Below are positions 24,620 to 32,836 of a DNA stretch of 64,000 nt, piece after piece (within the stretch, counting starts at the first letter, position 1; every line of letters starts with the position of its first letter). A program made the translations under genes and the position numbers. The stretch is from the NCBI GenBank assembly GCA_045587205.1, contig JAZNBV010000078.1, forward strand, positions 1 to 64,000, in the 5' to 3' direction. Under the pieces are notes generated by a model that searched no databases, had not been told where the DNA came from, and saw only the letters and a list, made by a program, of their open reading frames with translations. This stretch comes from SIG78 sp045587205. GTDB taxonomy: Bacteria; Verrucomicrobiota; Lentisphaeria; Victivallales; Victivallaceae.

Positions 24620-25789
24620 ATGCGTAAAATCGGTATTATAGGAGTAGGCAGCCGTTCTTCGCTGATCGGTTTGATTAAAAATTTCAGTCCCGAATGGTCG
24701 ATCGGTGCATTTTGCGATCTGGATCCGGCAACTTTTGAGTGTTACCGCAATGAATACCCTGACGCGCAGTTTACCGACGACTACCGGCAGGTGCTTGCCA
24801 ATAAAGATATTTGTGCAGTGTTTATTCTGACACCTGATTTTCTGCACGAAGAACACGCTGTGGCGGCATTGAAAGCGGGCAAGGCTGTCTATCTGGAAAA
24901 ACCGCTGGCGATCTCCATTGAAGGCTGCGACCATATTCTTGAAACCGCCCGCGCCACCGGGAACCGGCTTTTTGTGGGGCATAATATGCGTTATTTCCCG
25001 GTAGTGCTGAAAATGAAAGAGGTGATCGACTCCGGCTTGATCGGCGAAGTTCAATGCGGCTGGTGCCGTCACTTTGTCGGTTACGGTGGTGATGCCTATT
25101 TCCGCGACTGGCACTCCGAACAGAAAAACACCTGCGGTCTGCTTCTGCAGAAAGGAGCACACGATATTGATGTAATGCATTATCTTATGCAGAGCCGCAC
25201 CCGGCGGGTAGTGGGTATGGGGATGCTTTCTGTTTACAACCGCTGCCCGCGCCGTTCACCGGAAACCCGGGGATGTGCCAAGTGGGATGAAGCACAATAT
25301 CCGCCGCTGGAATGTGACGGGTTTTCTCCGGAAATGGATGTAGAAGACCACAATATGATTCTTATGCAGTTGGAATCCGGCGCCCAGGCAACCTATATGC
25401 AGTGCCATTACTCCCCGGATGCCGAGCGCAATTACACCTTTATCGGAACCCGTGGCAGAGTGGAAAATATCGGCGATCACGATAATTGTGAGGTGCACGT
25501 CTGGACACGGCGCGGGCTGCGCGGAACGCCGGATATCATTTACAAACTCAAGCCGCAGGCAGGAACACACGGCGGCAGTGACCCGGCGATCATTGCAAAC
25601 TTTTTTGAGTTTATTTCCAACGGCAGATTCACCAATGCCAATCCGGCTGCTGCGCGTGATTCAGTGGCGACCGGGGTGATGGGACATAAATCCGGCCGCA
25701 ATGGCAATATGCCTTTTGATATACCGGAACTGCCGGCAGATCTGCGTAAATACTTTGAAGAATTCCAGCCCGGCGCCAAACGGGTGTGA
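24620..25789 (+). CDS. Gfo/Idh/MocA-family NAD(P)-dependent oxidoreductase
   Basis: A 389-residue two-domain oxidoreductase. The N-terminal Rossmann fold begins KIGIIGVGSRSSLIGLI, with GAFCDLDP at the end of the second strand. VFILTPDFLHEEHAVAALKAGKAVYLEKPLA is the family EKP signature, whose Lys is catalytic. The C-terminal beta-sheet domain contains GAHDIDVMHYLM. Substrates are usually sugars, inositols or their derivatives, and cannot be read from sequence here. CAGGAG precedes the ATG. It is convergent with the lactonase-like gene, leaving a single base between stops. Confidence 0.88.
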   Translation: MRKIGIIGVGSRSSLIGLIKNFSPEWSIGAFCDLDPATFECYRNEYPDAQFTDDYRQVLANKDICAVFILTPDFLHEEHAVAALKAGKAVYLEKPLAISIEGCDHILETARATGNRLFVGHNMRYFPVVLKMKEVIDSGLIGEVQCGWCRHFVGYGGDAYFRDWHSEQKNTCGLLLQKGAHDIDVMHYLMQSRTRRVVGMGMLSVYNRCPRRSPETRGCAKWDEAQYPPLECDGFSPEMDVEDHNMILMQLESGAQATYMQCHYSPDAERNYTFIGTRGRVENIGDHDNCEVHVWTRRGLRGTPDIIYKLKPQAGTHGGSDPAIIANFFEFISNGRFTNANPAAARDSVATGVMGHKSGRNGNMPFDIPELPADLRKYFEEFQPGAKRV

Positions 25790-25790
25790 T

Positions 25791-26882
25791 TCAAGGCATT
25801 AAAGCAATACCTTGCGGTACGGCAAAAGTTTTTTCCAGCTTGTGCAGTACCGCATTTTTTTTGTCAAAAGTAAAGACCGTTATATTATTGCTTTTCAGAT
25901 TTACTGCCAGTAAAGTCTGATCATTGTCAAGCAATATCAGGTCGCTGGGATATGCTCCGTTGGAATCTGCCAGAGTATTCAAGCGGCAGGTGCCGTCAGG
26001 TTGAACACCGAATACAGCAATGCTGTTGTCGCCGCGGTTGGTTACAAAAAGAAATTTTCCGCAGGAGCTCATCTTGATGGCGCCAGGATAGTTTTGGGCA
26101 GCAGTTTTACCCGGCAGCAGAGTGGAAAGTGTCTGGCGCAGCAGCCATTTGTTATCATTGGTGCGGACAAAAACGCTTACCGTGCTGTTGAGTTCATTGG
26201 CAACATAAAAACTTTTGCTGTCAGGCGCAAAACATAAGTGGCGCGGCCCGGAGCCCGGCGGAAGAATACATTTTTCTGCGGTCGGCAGCTGTAAACCCTT
26301 GCCCGGTATGTAATTGTATATATAGATGCGGTCAGTGCCCAGATCACAGACAAAAAGTTGTCTGCCCGCCGGATCGAATGCCGCAAAGTGCGGGTGGGGG
26401 CTTTTCTGGCGCCGGTGAACGCTTTTGCCATAGTGGGGAATAATGCGTCGCGGCGTTGTCAGCAGGTGATCTTCAAGCGCAAATTCGGCAATATCGCCGC
26501 TTGAATAATTAGCTGTATAAAGAAATTTGCCGTCTGGTGAAAGCGTCAGATGACAGGGCGTTTTGATTGCCGCCGGAACGATCTGCAGCAATGCAAGGCG
26601 GTTTGAATCATTTTTTTGCAGAACTGCTGTGCCGCCGGGAGATTTTTTTCTGCCGGATGTTGAATTTACAGAAACATAAAAATATTTTCCAGCTGCATCG
26701 CGGCAAATATAATTGGCTGTGGGGAGCGCAAGAAAATCTCTGACAGTTCCGTCTGCGGCAAACTGATAGATCCCGCCATCATTTTTTGCCGAAACTGAAA
26801 CTGCGTAAAATGTACTGCTGCGGCATCCGCAAAGCGCGGCAGTTGCGGCAAACAACACAATTATTACGCGTAAAGCAATCAC
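25791..26882 (-). CDS. Lactonase-like seven-bladed beta-propeller lipoprotein
   Basis: A 363-residue protein starting at a GTG. The first 20 residues form a lipoprotein signal with a possible lipobox L-C-G-C (Cys20), so it may be tethered in the envelope. The rest resembles 6-phosphogluconolactonase/YbhE-type propellers (Lactonase family): repeated CHLTLSPDGKFLYTANY, HFAAFDPAGRQLFVCDLG, RHLCFAPDSKSFYVAN and MSSCGKFLFVTNRGDNS. An envelope location argues against a simple role in the pentose phosphate pathway. It lies 2 bp after recO and is probably co-transcribed. Confidence 0.8.
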   Translation of the reverse strand: MIALRVIIVLFAATAALCGCRSSTFYAVSVSAKNDGGIYQFAADGTVRDFLALPTANYICRDAAGKYFYVSVNSTSGRKKSPGGTAVLQKNDSNRLALLQIVPAAIKTPCHLTLSPDGKFLYTANYSSGDIAEFALEDHLLTTPRRIIPHYGKSVHRRQKSPHPHFAAFDPAGRQLFVCDLGTDRIYIYNYIPGKGLQLPTAEKCILPPGSGPRHLCFAPDSKSFYVANELNSTVSVFVRTNDNKWLLRQTLSTLLPGKTAAQNYPGAIKMSSCGKFLFVTNRGDNSIAVFGVQPDGTCRLNTLADSNGAYPSDLILLDNDQTLLAVNLKSNNITVFTFDKKNAVLHKLEKTFAVPQGIALMP

Positions 26883-26884
26883 TG

Positions 26885-27493
26885 TTATTTACTCTCTGCA
26901 GGGAAAAGCGTGTTCAGATAGAGTGTCAATCTGCCCCAATATTCCGGCGCACACTGCGGCAGTGGCGCACCCTCCAGACCGGCTTCGATTATATTGTCAA
27001 AAAAATTGCCGATTTTCGGGTCATCAAAATCCGGAAATAATCCGTTTTCCTGCAAAACCGCCAGCTTAATAACCGCTCCGCACGCCTCCGGAGTCCACAA
27101 AGCATTGCCGCCGGATGCGTTTATTGCCAGGTTGCCCAGCACGTGCCGCAGAGTGTCATAAACGATCGCCATCGGCAGGTCGGGGGCGGAATTTTTTAAT
27201 ACAAAAGTTCCGATTTTTCCGCAGAGTTTGAATATTTCCAACTTGTCCGCCACCGGCGCAAACGAGGTCAGCAGTTCGGCATCCAGCAGTTTGGACGGCC
27301 CTTGAACAGCAGGTTCAAAACCGATTTCCAACTCGTTGAAGCAATCCATAACCGGAAATTTTTTGCCGGAAACACTTTGCGCACCGTAGCAGACCAGTTC
27401 CAGCTTTCCCCAGTCCGGGCTGACGGCGGTTGCCATTATATCAGCTTCACGAAACGGGGTTTTGCGCAAGATTATTACGGTGGTGCGTTCCAT
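26885..27493 (-). CDS. recO: DNA repair protein RecO
   Basis: Mediator that loads RecA on SSB-coated DNA with RecF and RecR. The 202-residue protein has an N-terminal OB fold (TVIILRKTPFREADIMATAV, WGKLELVCYGAQS) and a helical C-terminal part ending ILNTLFP-like LYLNTLFPAESK. It is shorter than the usual 240 residues. The zinc-finger cysteines of some RecO proteins are absent, and an identifiable FALNLLEALG-type segment is lacking. The start is the ATG at 27493, 3 bp after the DUF349 gene. Confidence 0.8.
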   Translation of the reverse strand: MERTTVIILRKTPFREADIMATAVSPDWGKLELVCYGAQSVSGKKFPVMDCFNELEIGFEPAVQGPSKLLDAELLTSFAPVADKLEIFKLCGKIGTFVLKNSAPDLPMAIVYDTLRHVLGNLAINASGGNALWTPEACGAVIKLAVLQENGLFPDFDDPKIGNFFDNIIEAGLEGAPLPQCAPEYWGRLTLYLNTLFPAESK

Positions 27494-27496
27494 AAA

Positions 27497-30004
27497 TTAC
27501 TCCGCAGTTTCAGATGATTTGTTTTCGCGGGCTTTAAGTTCGGTGAGGGCACGGTTGTAGAGCGTGCGGAAACGGTCAAAGACCGCCTGCCTTGCATCGG
27601 GCGGCACTTGACCTACCGCCACAAAGCGCTGCAGGAATTCATCCAGTTCAGCTATGGTAAGCTGGTAATCTTCGCCGCCGAAGTTGCCGTTTATCGCCTG
27701 CTGGAGTTCGCCGGCAAGGTCGCCGCCGCCGGAAATGATGCTGCATTCGCGCAACCGGTTTTCCAGTTCGCCGCAGACTTTGAGTCTTCTGCCCAGATGA
27801 TCGAGGAGTTTTTCGTTATCTTCGCCGGGATCGATTACTGCTTCAAGCTGTTCGGCACTTTCCAGTTTATGCATTGCCTCCTGATGATGCATACCGCAGA
27901 GCAGAGTTTGCAGTTCTTCAAAAATGCTGTCGCGCCGTCTGGCTATATCGTTGGCACCGCGGAAAGCCAGATTTTCCCAGCGCTGCTGATTTTCCATAAC
28001 GCCGCGTTCAATATCTTTGGCTGTTATATCTCCGGACTTGGCATCTTTGAGCAGTTCTGCCAGACTTGTGCAGATGATTTCAGCCTGACGGCGCGCCTCA
28101 TCGCCGGCTTCGCGGTGCGCTGCAAAAATATTTTCAATGGCGCGGTTGAACTGCATATAAAGCAGACGGTCATCTTTGCCGGCACTGGGCAGACTGCGCC
28201 AGCGTTCGCGCAGTTCAGCAACTTCGTTTTTAGCCTGGTTGAACGGTTTGCTGCGCAACGCCTCTGCCGCATCGCAAAGTTCTTTTTTGCGGCGCGATGC
28301 CTCCATAAAGGAGCGTTTGCGTTCTTCCCAGACGGCGTTGCGGCGGACAAAAAACGCATCGCACGCCGCGTGAAATTTTTCAAAAAGTTCCCGGTCAGCA
28401 GCACCGCCGGCAGATCCGGCGCTTTTCCAGCGTTCCTGCAGTTCTTTAAGACGGGCAAAAGTGGCACTCCAGTCAGTGGAATCGGAAAGTGTTTCGGCTT
28501 CGGCCAACAGGGTTTGTTTGAGCTGCAGACTTTTCTGACGGGCTTCTTCGCGGGAGGCAAAAAAACCTTCCAGACGCTCGTGCAGAGTTGTGCAGATATT
28601 GTGGTAACGGTTGCGTAATTCATCGAATTTTTCGTTGGGTACATTGCCGAGGCTGTTCCACTTTTCACGCAGAGTGCGGAATGACTTTGCCACTTCAAAC
28701 AGTGCTTCATCCGGTTCGGAAGCAAGTTTTTCCAGTTCAGAACATATATCGCACTTCAAAGTATAATTTTCCCAGCGCGCCAGATCGCGTTCCTGTGCTT
28801 CCAACCGTGCGCGGCGGCGCAATTCGCGCTCGCAAATCAAAACTTTTTCGCGGATGTCGGCTATTTCCAGAGATGTATCCGGCAGATCAGCATCTGCCAG
28901 TTCCAGACTCTGCAGCAGCTCCCGGCGTTTTTCCAAAGGCGGCACCGGAGTTTCTGTAAGCATAGTCTGATACGCCTGCAGAATCGAACCGGCGCGGGCA
29001 AGCGCCGCAGAGTGTTTTTCTTCAATAATGGCTATCTGCCCGGTAAGTTTGGAAGCTAGGTCTGTAAAGTCATTGCGGAATTCTTCAGCGCCGGGGGCAT
29101 TATCAAGTCCGGCACGGTGCCACGCTTCGATGATTTGTTTTATCAGCTTCCAATTGCCGCTGTTCTGCAGAGTCTGCAGTTGGATAAAGAGGTCGCGAGC
29201 TGCCTGATACTGCCGTTTTTCCGCTTCCTGATTGGCAAGGTGCTGTTCCCGGGCGCGGAAAAAGCGGTATCGCGATGCCATAAAACGCTTTTTCAACTCT
29301 TCAGTGTGCTGCGGCAGAGTCCGGTAGATATTGCAGAGCTGTTCAAACTCCTGATCGGTTGCAGATTCGGCAATGCGTTCGATATTTTCCACCAGGGCCA
29401 GTTCATTCTGATATGCTTCCAAAGCGGCTTGCTGGCGGCGGCGTCCGGCAGCAACCGCTTCACGCAGGGCGCGGCTGCGGGCAGAGTTGAACAACTGCAC
29501 AGCCAGCGCCGAATCAGGTGCCGGCGTATTGCGCTGATAAAGTTCCAGCGCCAGACGGTCATCGGTCAGCTGCGAAACAAGTTTCAGCCACGCTTCGGGC
29601 GTGGGCGCCAGTCTTGCTGCGGCAGCAAGCACCAGCGCCGGAGAATTGCTGCGCAAAGCCACATTGATGAGCGTATCGATGTTTTCGATCCGGCTGAAAG
29701 CATCGCAGTCCCGTTCTTCGGCGCACGCCTGCAGGGCAAGTTCTGCGTAAATCTGATCCAACCGTTCCGATAAAAGCATCTGCAGGTGCGGATCTTGTTC
29801 CTGCGAACGCAGTGTTATCAATCTTTCCGGCTCGCCGCAGCGGCGGATGGCGGCGGCGCGGACTCTGCTGTCGGCATCAGCTGCCGCAAGCTGCAGCAGC
29901 AGTGCCTGATCGGAATTTATGTTCAACGCATCAACCGCCTGCAGCCGGATTGCCGCATTGGGACTGGCGAGTTTGCGTTTGATGATTATTTTTTCAAACC
30001 ACAT
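27497..30004 (-). CDS. Large coiled-coil protein with HEAT-like N-terminus and DUF349 repeats
   Basis: An 835-residue cytoplasmic protein. Residues 1-200 look like HEAT-type helical repeats (AIRLQAVDALNINSDQALLL, VRAAAIRRCG). The remainder is strongly helical and charged, with repeated DUF349 signatures around a Trp in LREKWNSLG, LQERWKSAG, LRERWRSLP and NQQRWENLA. Helices predominate and no enzyme motif is visible. DUF349 proteins are widespread in Bacteroidota and related groups and have no settled function. It is the first gene of a three-gene run with recO and the lactonase-like gene. Confidence 0.82.
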   Translation of the reverse strand: MWFEKIIIKRKLASPNAAIRLQAVDALNINSDQALLLQLAAADADSRVRAAAIRRCGEPERLITLRSQEQDPHLQMLLSERLDQIYAELALQACAEERDCDAFSRIENIDTLINVALRSNSPALVLAAAARLAPTPEAWLKLVSQLTDDRLALELYQRNTPAPDSALAVQLFNSARSRALREAVAAGRRRQQAALEAYQNELALVENIERIAESATDQEFEQLCNIYRTLPQHTEELKKRFMASRYRFFRAREQHLANQEAEKRQYQAARDLFIQLQTLQNSGNWKLIKQIIEAWHRAGLDNAPGAEEFRNDFTDLASKLTGQIAIIEEKHSAALARAGSILQAYQTMLTETPVPPLEKRRELLQSLELADADLPDTSLEIADIREKVLICERELRRRARLEAQERDLARWENYTLKCDICSELEKLASEPDEALFEVAKSFRTLREKWNSLGNVPNEKFDELRNRYHNICTTLHERLEGFFASREEARQKSLQLKQTLLAEAETLSDSTDWSATFARLKELQERWKSAGSAGGAADRELFEKFHAACDAFFVRRNAVWEERKRSFMEASRRKKELCDAAEALRSKPFNQAKNEVAELRERWRSLPSAGKDDRLLYMQFNRAIENIFAAHREAGDEARRQAEIICTSLAELLKDAKSGDITAKDIERGVMENQQRWENLAFRGANDIARRRDSIFEELQTLLCGMHHQEAMHKLESAEQLEAVIDPGEDNEKLLDHLGRRLKVCGELENRLRECSIISGGGDLAGELQQAINGNFGGEDYQLTIAELDEFLQRFVAVGQVPPDARQAVFDRFRTLYNRALTELKARENKSSETAE

Positions 30005-30045
30005 ATTCTATTACCTGTTATTGATCTTTGATTTGCCTTGTTGAT

Positions 30046-30074
30046 ACTTTACACTGTGCGTAATTTTTTTGCAA
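30046..30074 (-). promoter_or_regulatory. Promoter of the DUF349-recO run
   Basis: Minus strand TTGCAA (30074-30069), 17 bp, TAAAGT (30051-30046), 42 bp before the DUF349 start. Confidence 0.4.
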
Positions 30075-30147
30075 GTCTGCAAAGGTGGATAAAAGAATCA
30101 TTTTCCACTTATTTTCTGATAGTTTATCAAATTTTACCGGCAAGGGC

Positions 30148-30175
30148 TTGCAATATGCAAAAAAAGAGTTATCTT
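30148..30175 (+). promoter_or_regulatory. Promoter of htpG
   Basis: TTGCAA at 30148-30153, 16 bp, TATCTT at 30170-30175. A strong AGGAGG precedes the htpG start. Confidence 0.55.
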
Positions 30176-30239
30176 TTCTCACCGACATTTTTGAAAATCA
30201 AAGGTCTTAATATATAAAAATCAAATACAGGAGGTCTAT

Positions 30240-32108
30240 ATGGCTGAAACTATGCAATTCAAAGCCGAGGTTAAACAACTGCTGGATCTGGTGATACATT
30301 CACTTTACAGCAATCCGGATATTTTTCTGCGCGAACTGGTCGCCAACGCTGCTGACGCCATCGACAAGGCGCGTTTTGCCGCACTTACCGATGAAAAACT
30401 GCTGCGCGACTGGCAGATCCGCCTTGCCATTGATAAAGAACACCGCACTTTGAGCATTACCGATAATGGCGTGGGTATGACTGCTGATGAAGTCCGGGAA
30501 AATATCGGTACCATTGCCAAGTCCGGCACCAAAGCGTTTCTGGAAAATTTGAAAAATACCAGTGCGGAAGGCGCTCCTGAATTGATTGGTCAGTTCGGCG
30601 TGGGCTTTTACGCGGCATTTATGGTCGCTGACAAAGTTACAGTGGAAACCCGCCGTGCCGGAGAGGATGCTCCGGCTGTCCGCTGGGAATCCGACGGTGC
30701 CGAATCCTATACCATTGAAGAGTGCGACCGCGCCGAAACCGGTACTACTGTAACCTTGCACATCAAGGAAAACAAGGATATTTACCTTGAAAACTGGAAG
30801 ATTTCGGAGATTATTCATAAATATTCTGATTTTATCGAGTACCCCATAATTCTGCCTTTTATCAAGACCAACGAAGATAAAACCACCAGTATTGAGGACC
30901 GCACACTCAACAGTCAGAAAGCGATCTGGCTGCGTAATGCTGCGGAAGTTACAGAAGAAGAACACAAGGCGTTTTTCGGGCATCTTGCCCACGGCGGCAA
31001 CCCGCTTACGCACATAAATATCAATGCCGAAGGTACTAACGAGTTCAAGGCACTTATCTATATACCTGAAGAGATGCCTTTCAACCTCTTTATGCCCGAT
31101 CTGCAGAAAAAAGGTCTTCAGCTCTATGTCAAGCGCGTATTTATTACCGACAATTGCGAACAGCTGGTGCCGGACTATCTGCGTTTTCTGCGCGGGGTGG
31201 TGGACTCCAGTGATCTGCCGCTGAATGTTTCGCGCGAGATACTGCAGGAAAATCCGCTGCTGGGCAATATCAAGCGTGCGGTTACCAGCAAGGTGCTTAA
31301 TGAACTCAAGAAAATGCTGGAACGCGATCCGGATAAGTATAAAAAGTTTTTCAGAGAGTTCGGCAAAGTTCTTAAAGAAGGCATCCACGTTGATCCTGCC
31401 AATCAGGAAAAGATCAAAGATCTGGTAATGTATGAAACAATGAACAATGCCGCCGGGGAACTTTTTACGCTTAAAGATTACATCAACGCTATGCCTCCTG
31501 AACAGGAGCATATCTATTACATCATTGCCGAAAGCCGTCAGTTGGCAATGGCAAGCCCGGCGCTGGAAATTTTCAAAAGCAAAGGCTTTGATGTATTGCT
31601 GATGACCGATCCGGTTGATGAATTTATTATGCAGTCAATGATGCAATATGACAAAAAGTACCTCAAGAGTGCCAATAAAGGTGAACTGGAAATCGAAAAA
31701 GATCCCGATGCTGAAGAAAAGGCTCTGGAAGAGGCCACCAAAAAGTATCAGAAACTGCTGGACTACATCTTTGATAAACTGCAGGATAAACTCTCTGCCG
31801 TGCGCCTGACCCGCCGCCTGACCGACAGCACCTGCTGCCTGGTGGGCGAAAGCAACAGTATCAGCCCCCAGCTGGAACGGCTGCTCAAGGCAATGAACCA
31901 GACTGCGCCGGAAAGTAAACGCGTTCTGGAACTCAACCCCAATCACCCGGTGGTGGAAAAAATGCTCAAACTTGCTGAAGAAGACAGCAGCTCCGAAACG
32001 CTCGCGCAGTACACTGATCTTTTGTACGGCGAAGCGTTGCTGACCGAAGGCAGTCCGCTGCCCGACCCGCTGGCTTTTGTAAAAAATATTTCATCCCTGA
32101 TGAAGTAA
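30240..32108 (+). CDS. htpG: Chaperone HtpG (Hsp90)
   Basis: Bacterial Hsp90, an ATP-driven dimeric chaperone. The 622 residues show the GHKL ATPase N-domain (ELVANAADAIDKAR with the metal-binding Asn, ITDNGVGMT, GTIAKSGTKAF, GQFGVGFYAAFMV), the middle domain with the conserved Arg-containing NVSREILQ, and the C-terminal dimerisation domain. Length and order match E. coli HtpG. The ATG at 30240 has AGGAGG 6 nt upstream. A zinc peptidase gene follows after 18 bp. Confidence 0.98.
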   Translation: MAETMQFKAEVKQLLDLVIHSLYSNPDIFLRELVANAADAIDKARFAALTDEKLLRDWQIRLAIDKEHRTLSITDNGVGMTADEVRENIGTIAKSGTKAFLENLKNTSAEGAPELIGQFGVGFYAAFMVADKVTVETRRAGEDAPAVRWESDGAESYTIEECDRAETGTTVTLHIKENKDIYLENWKISEIIHKYSDFIEYPIILPFIKTNEDKTTSIEDRTLNSQKAIWLRNAAEVTEEEHKAFFGHLAHGGNPLTHININAEGTNEFKALIYIPEEMPFNLFMPDLQKKGLQLYVKRVFITDNCEQLVPDYLRFLRGVVDSSDLPLNVSREILQENPLLGNIKRAVTSKVLNELKKMLERDPDKYKKFFREFGKVLKEGIHVDPANQEKIKDLVMYETMNNAAGELFTLKDYINAMPPEQEHIYYIIAESRQLAMASPALEIFKSKGFDVLLMTDPVDEFIMQSMMQYDKKYLKSANKGELEIEKDPDAEEKALEEATKKYQKLLDYIFDKLQDKLSAVRLTRRLTDSTCCLVGESNSISPQLERLLKAMNQTAPESKRVLELNPNHPVVEKMLKLAEEDSSSETLAQYTDLLYGEALLTEGSPLPDPLAFVKNISSLMK

Positions 32109-32126
32109 GCTGATATGAGGTGAAAG

Positions 32127-32819
32127 ATGTTTTTTGATCCGCTTTATCTGGTTTTTATGCTGCCGGGATTGATTCTGGCTGGACTGGCAAGTTTGTTTAC
32201 CAAAACGACTTTCAGCAAATATTCTGAAATTGCCGCTTCCAGCGGTATGACCGGTGCACAGGCGGCAAAGCGTCTGCTGGAAACTGCCGGTATATACAAT
32301 GTAAGCATTGAACATATCAACGGTATGCTTACCGATCACTACGATCCGACCAGTCATACACTGCGGCTTTCGGATGAAGTTTACGGCAGCAACAGCCTGT
32401 CAGCGATCGGGGTGGCCTGTCACGAAGCCGGGCACGCCATTCAGCACGCTACCAGCTATGGTCCGCTGGCAATGCGCAGTGCGCTGGTGCCGGCGGCAAA
32501 TCTGGGCAGCAATGGTTCTTACATAATATTGCTGCTGGGATTTATTTTTCAGAGCCAGTTTCTGATTCTGATGGGTATAGCGCTCTTTTCTATGGCAGTG
32601 CTGTTTACATTGGTGACGCTGCCTGTGGAGTACAATGCCAGTGCGCGTGCCAAAGAGTTGATGGTTTCTTCCGGGATCGTTTCGCGGGCTGAAGCGGCTT
32701 CTGCCGGTTCGGTGCTCAATGCGGCATTTATGACTTATGTGGCAAGTGCGGTAAGTGCGCTTTTGACTTTGCTTTATTACTTGATCCGCTCCGGTCTGCT
32801 CGGCGGACGGCGCGATTGA
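32127..32819 (+). CDS. Membrane zinc metallopeptidase, YugP family
   Basis: A 230-residue integral membrane protein of the neutral zinc metallopeptidase family (YugP type). The first segment (about residues 6-25) is hydrophobic. The active site HEAGHAIQH (HExxH) follows GVACHEAG. Two or three further membrane helices lie between about 120 and 225, and EYNASARAKELM may supply the third zinc ligand (Glu). Substrates are unknown. The start is the ATG at 32127 after GAGGTG. It lies between htpG and the debranching enzyme in one transcription direction, with an envelope quality-control role possible by inference. Confidence 0.85.
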   Translation: MFFDPLYLVFMLPGLILAGLASLFTKTTFSKYSEIAASSGMTGAQAAKRLLETAGIYNVSIEHINGMLTDHYDPTSHTLRLSDEVYGSNSLSAIGVACHEAGHAIQHATSYGPLAMRSALVPAANLGSNGSYIILLLGFIFQSQFLILMGIALFSMAVLFTLVTLPVEYNASARAKELMVSSGIVSRAEAASAGSVLNAAFMTYVASAVSALLTLLYYLIRSGLLGGRRD

Positions 32820-32836
32820 CGGTGTGAACAGACAAT

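Noticed and set aside
30300..31511. Minus-strand open frame opposite htpG (403 codons)
   Set aside because: It is a shadow of the conserved Hsp90 gene, with no start signal and no family features.
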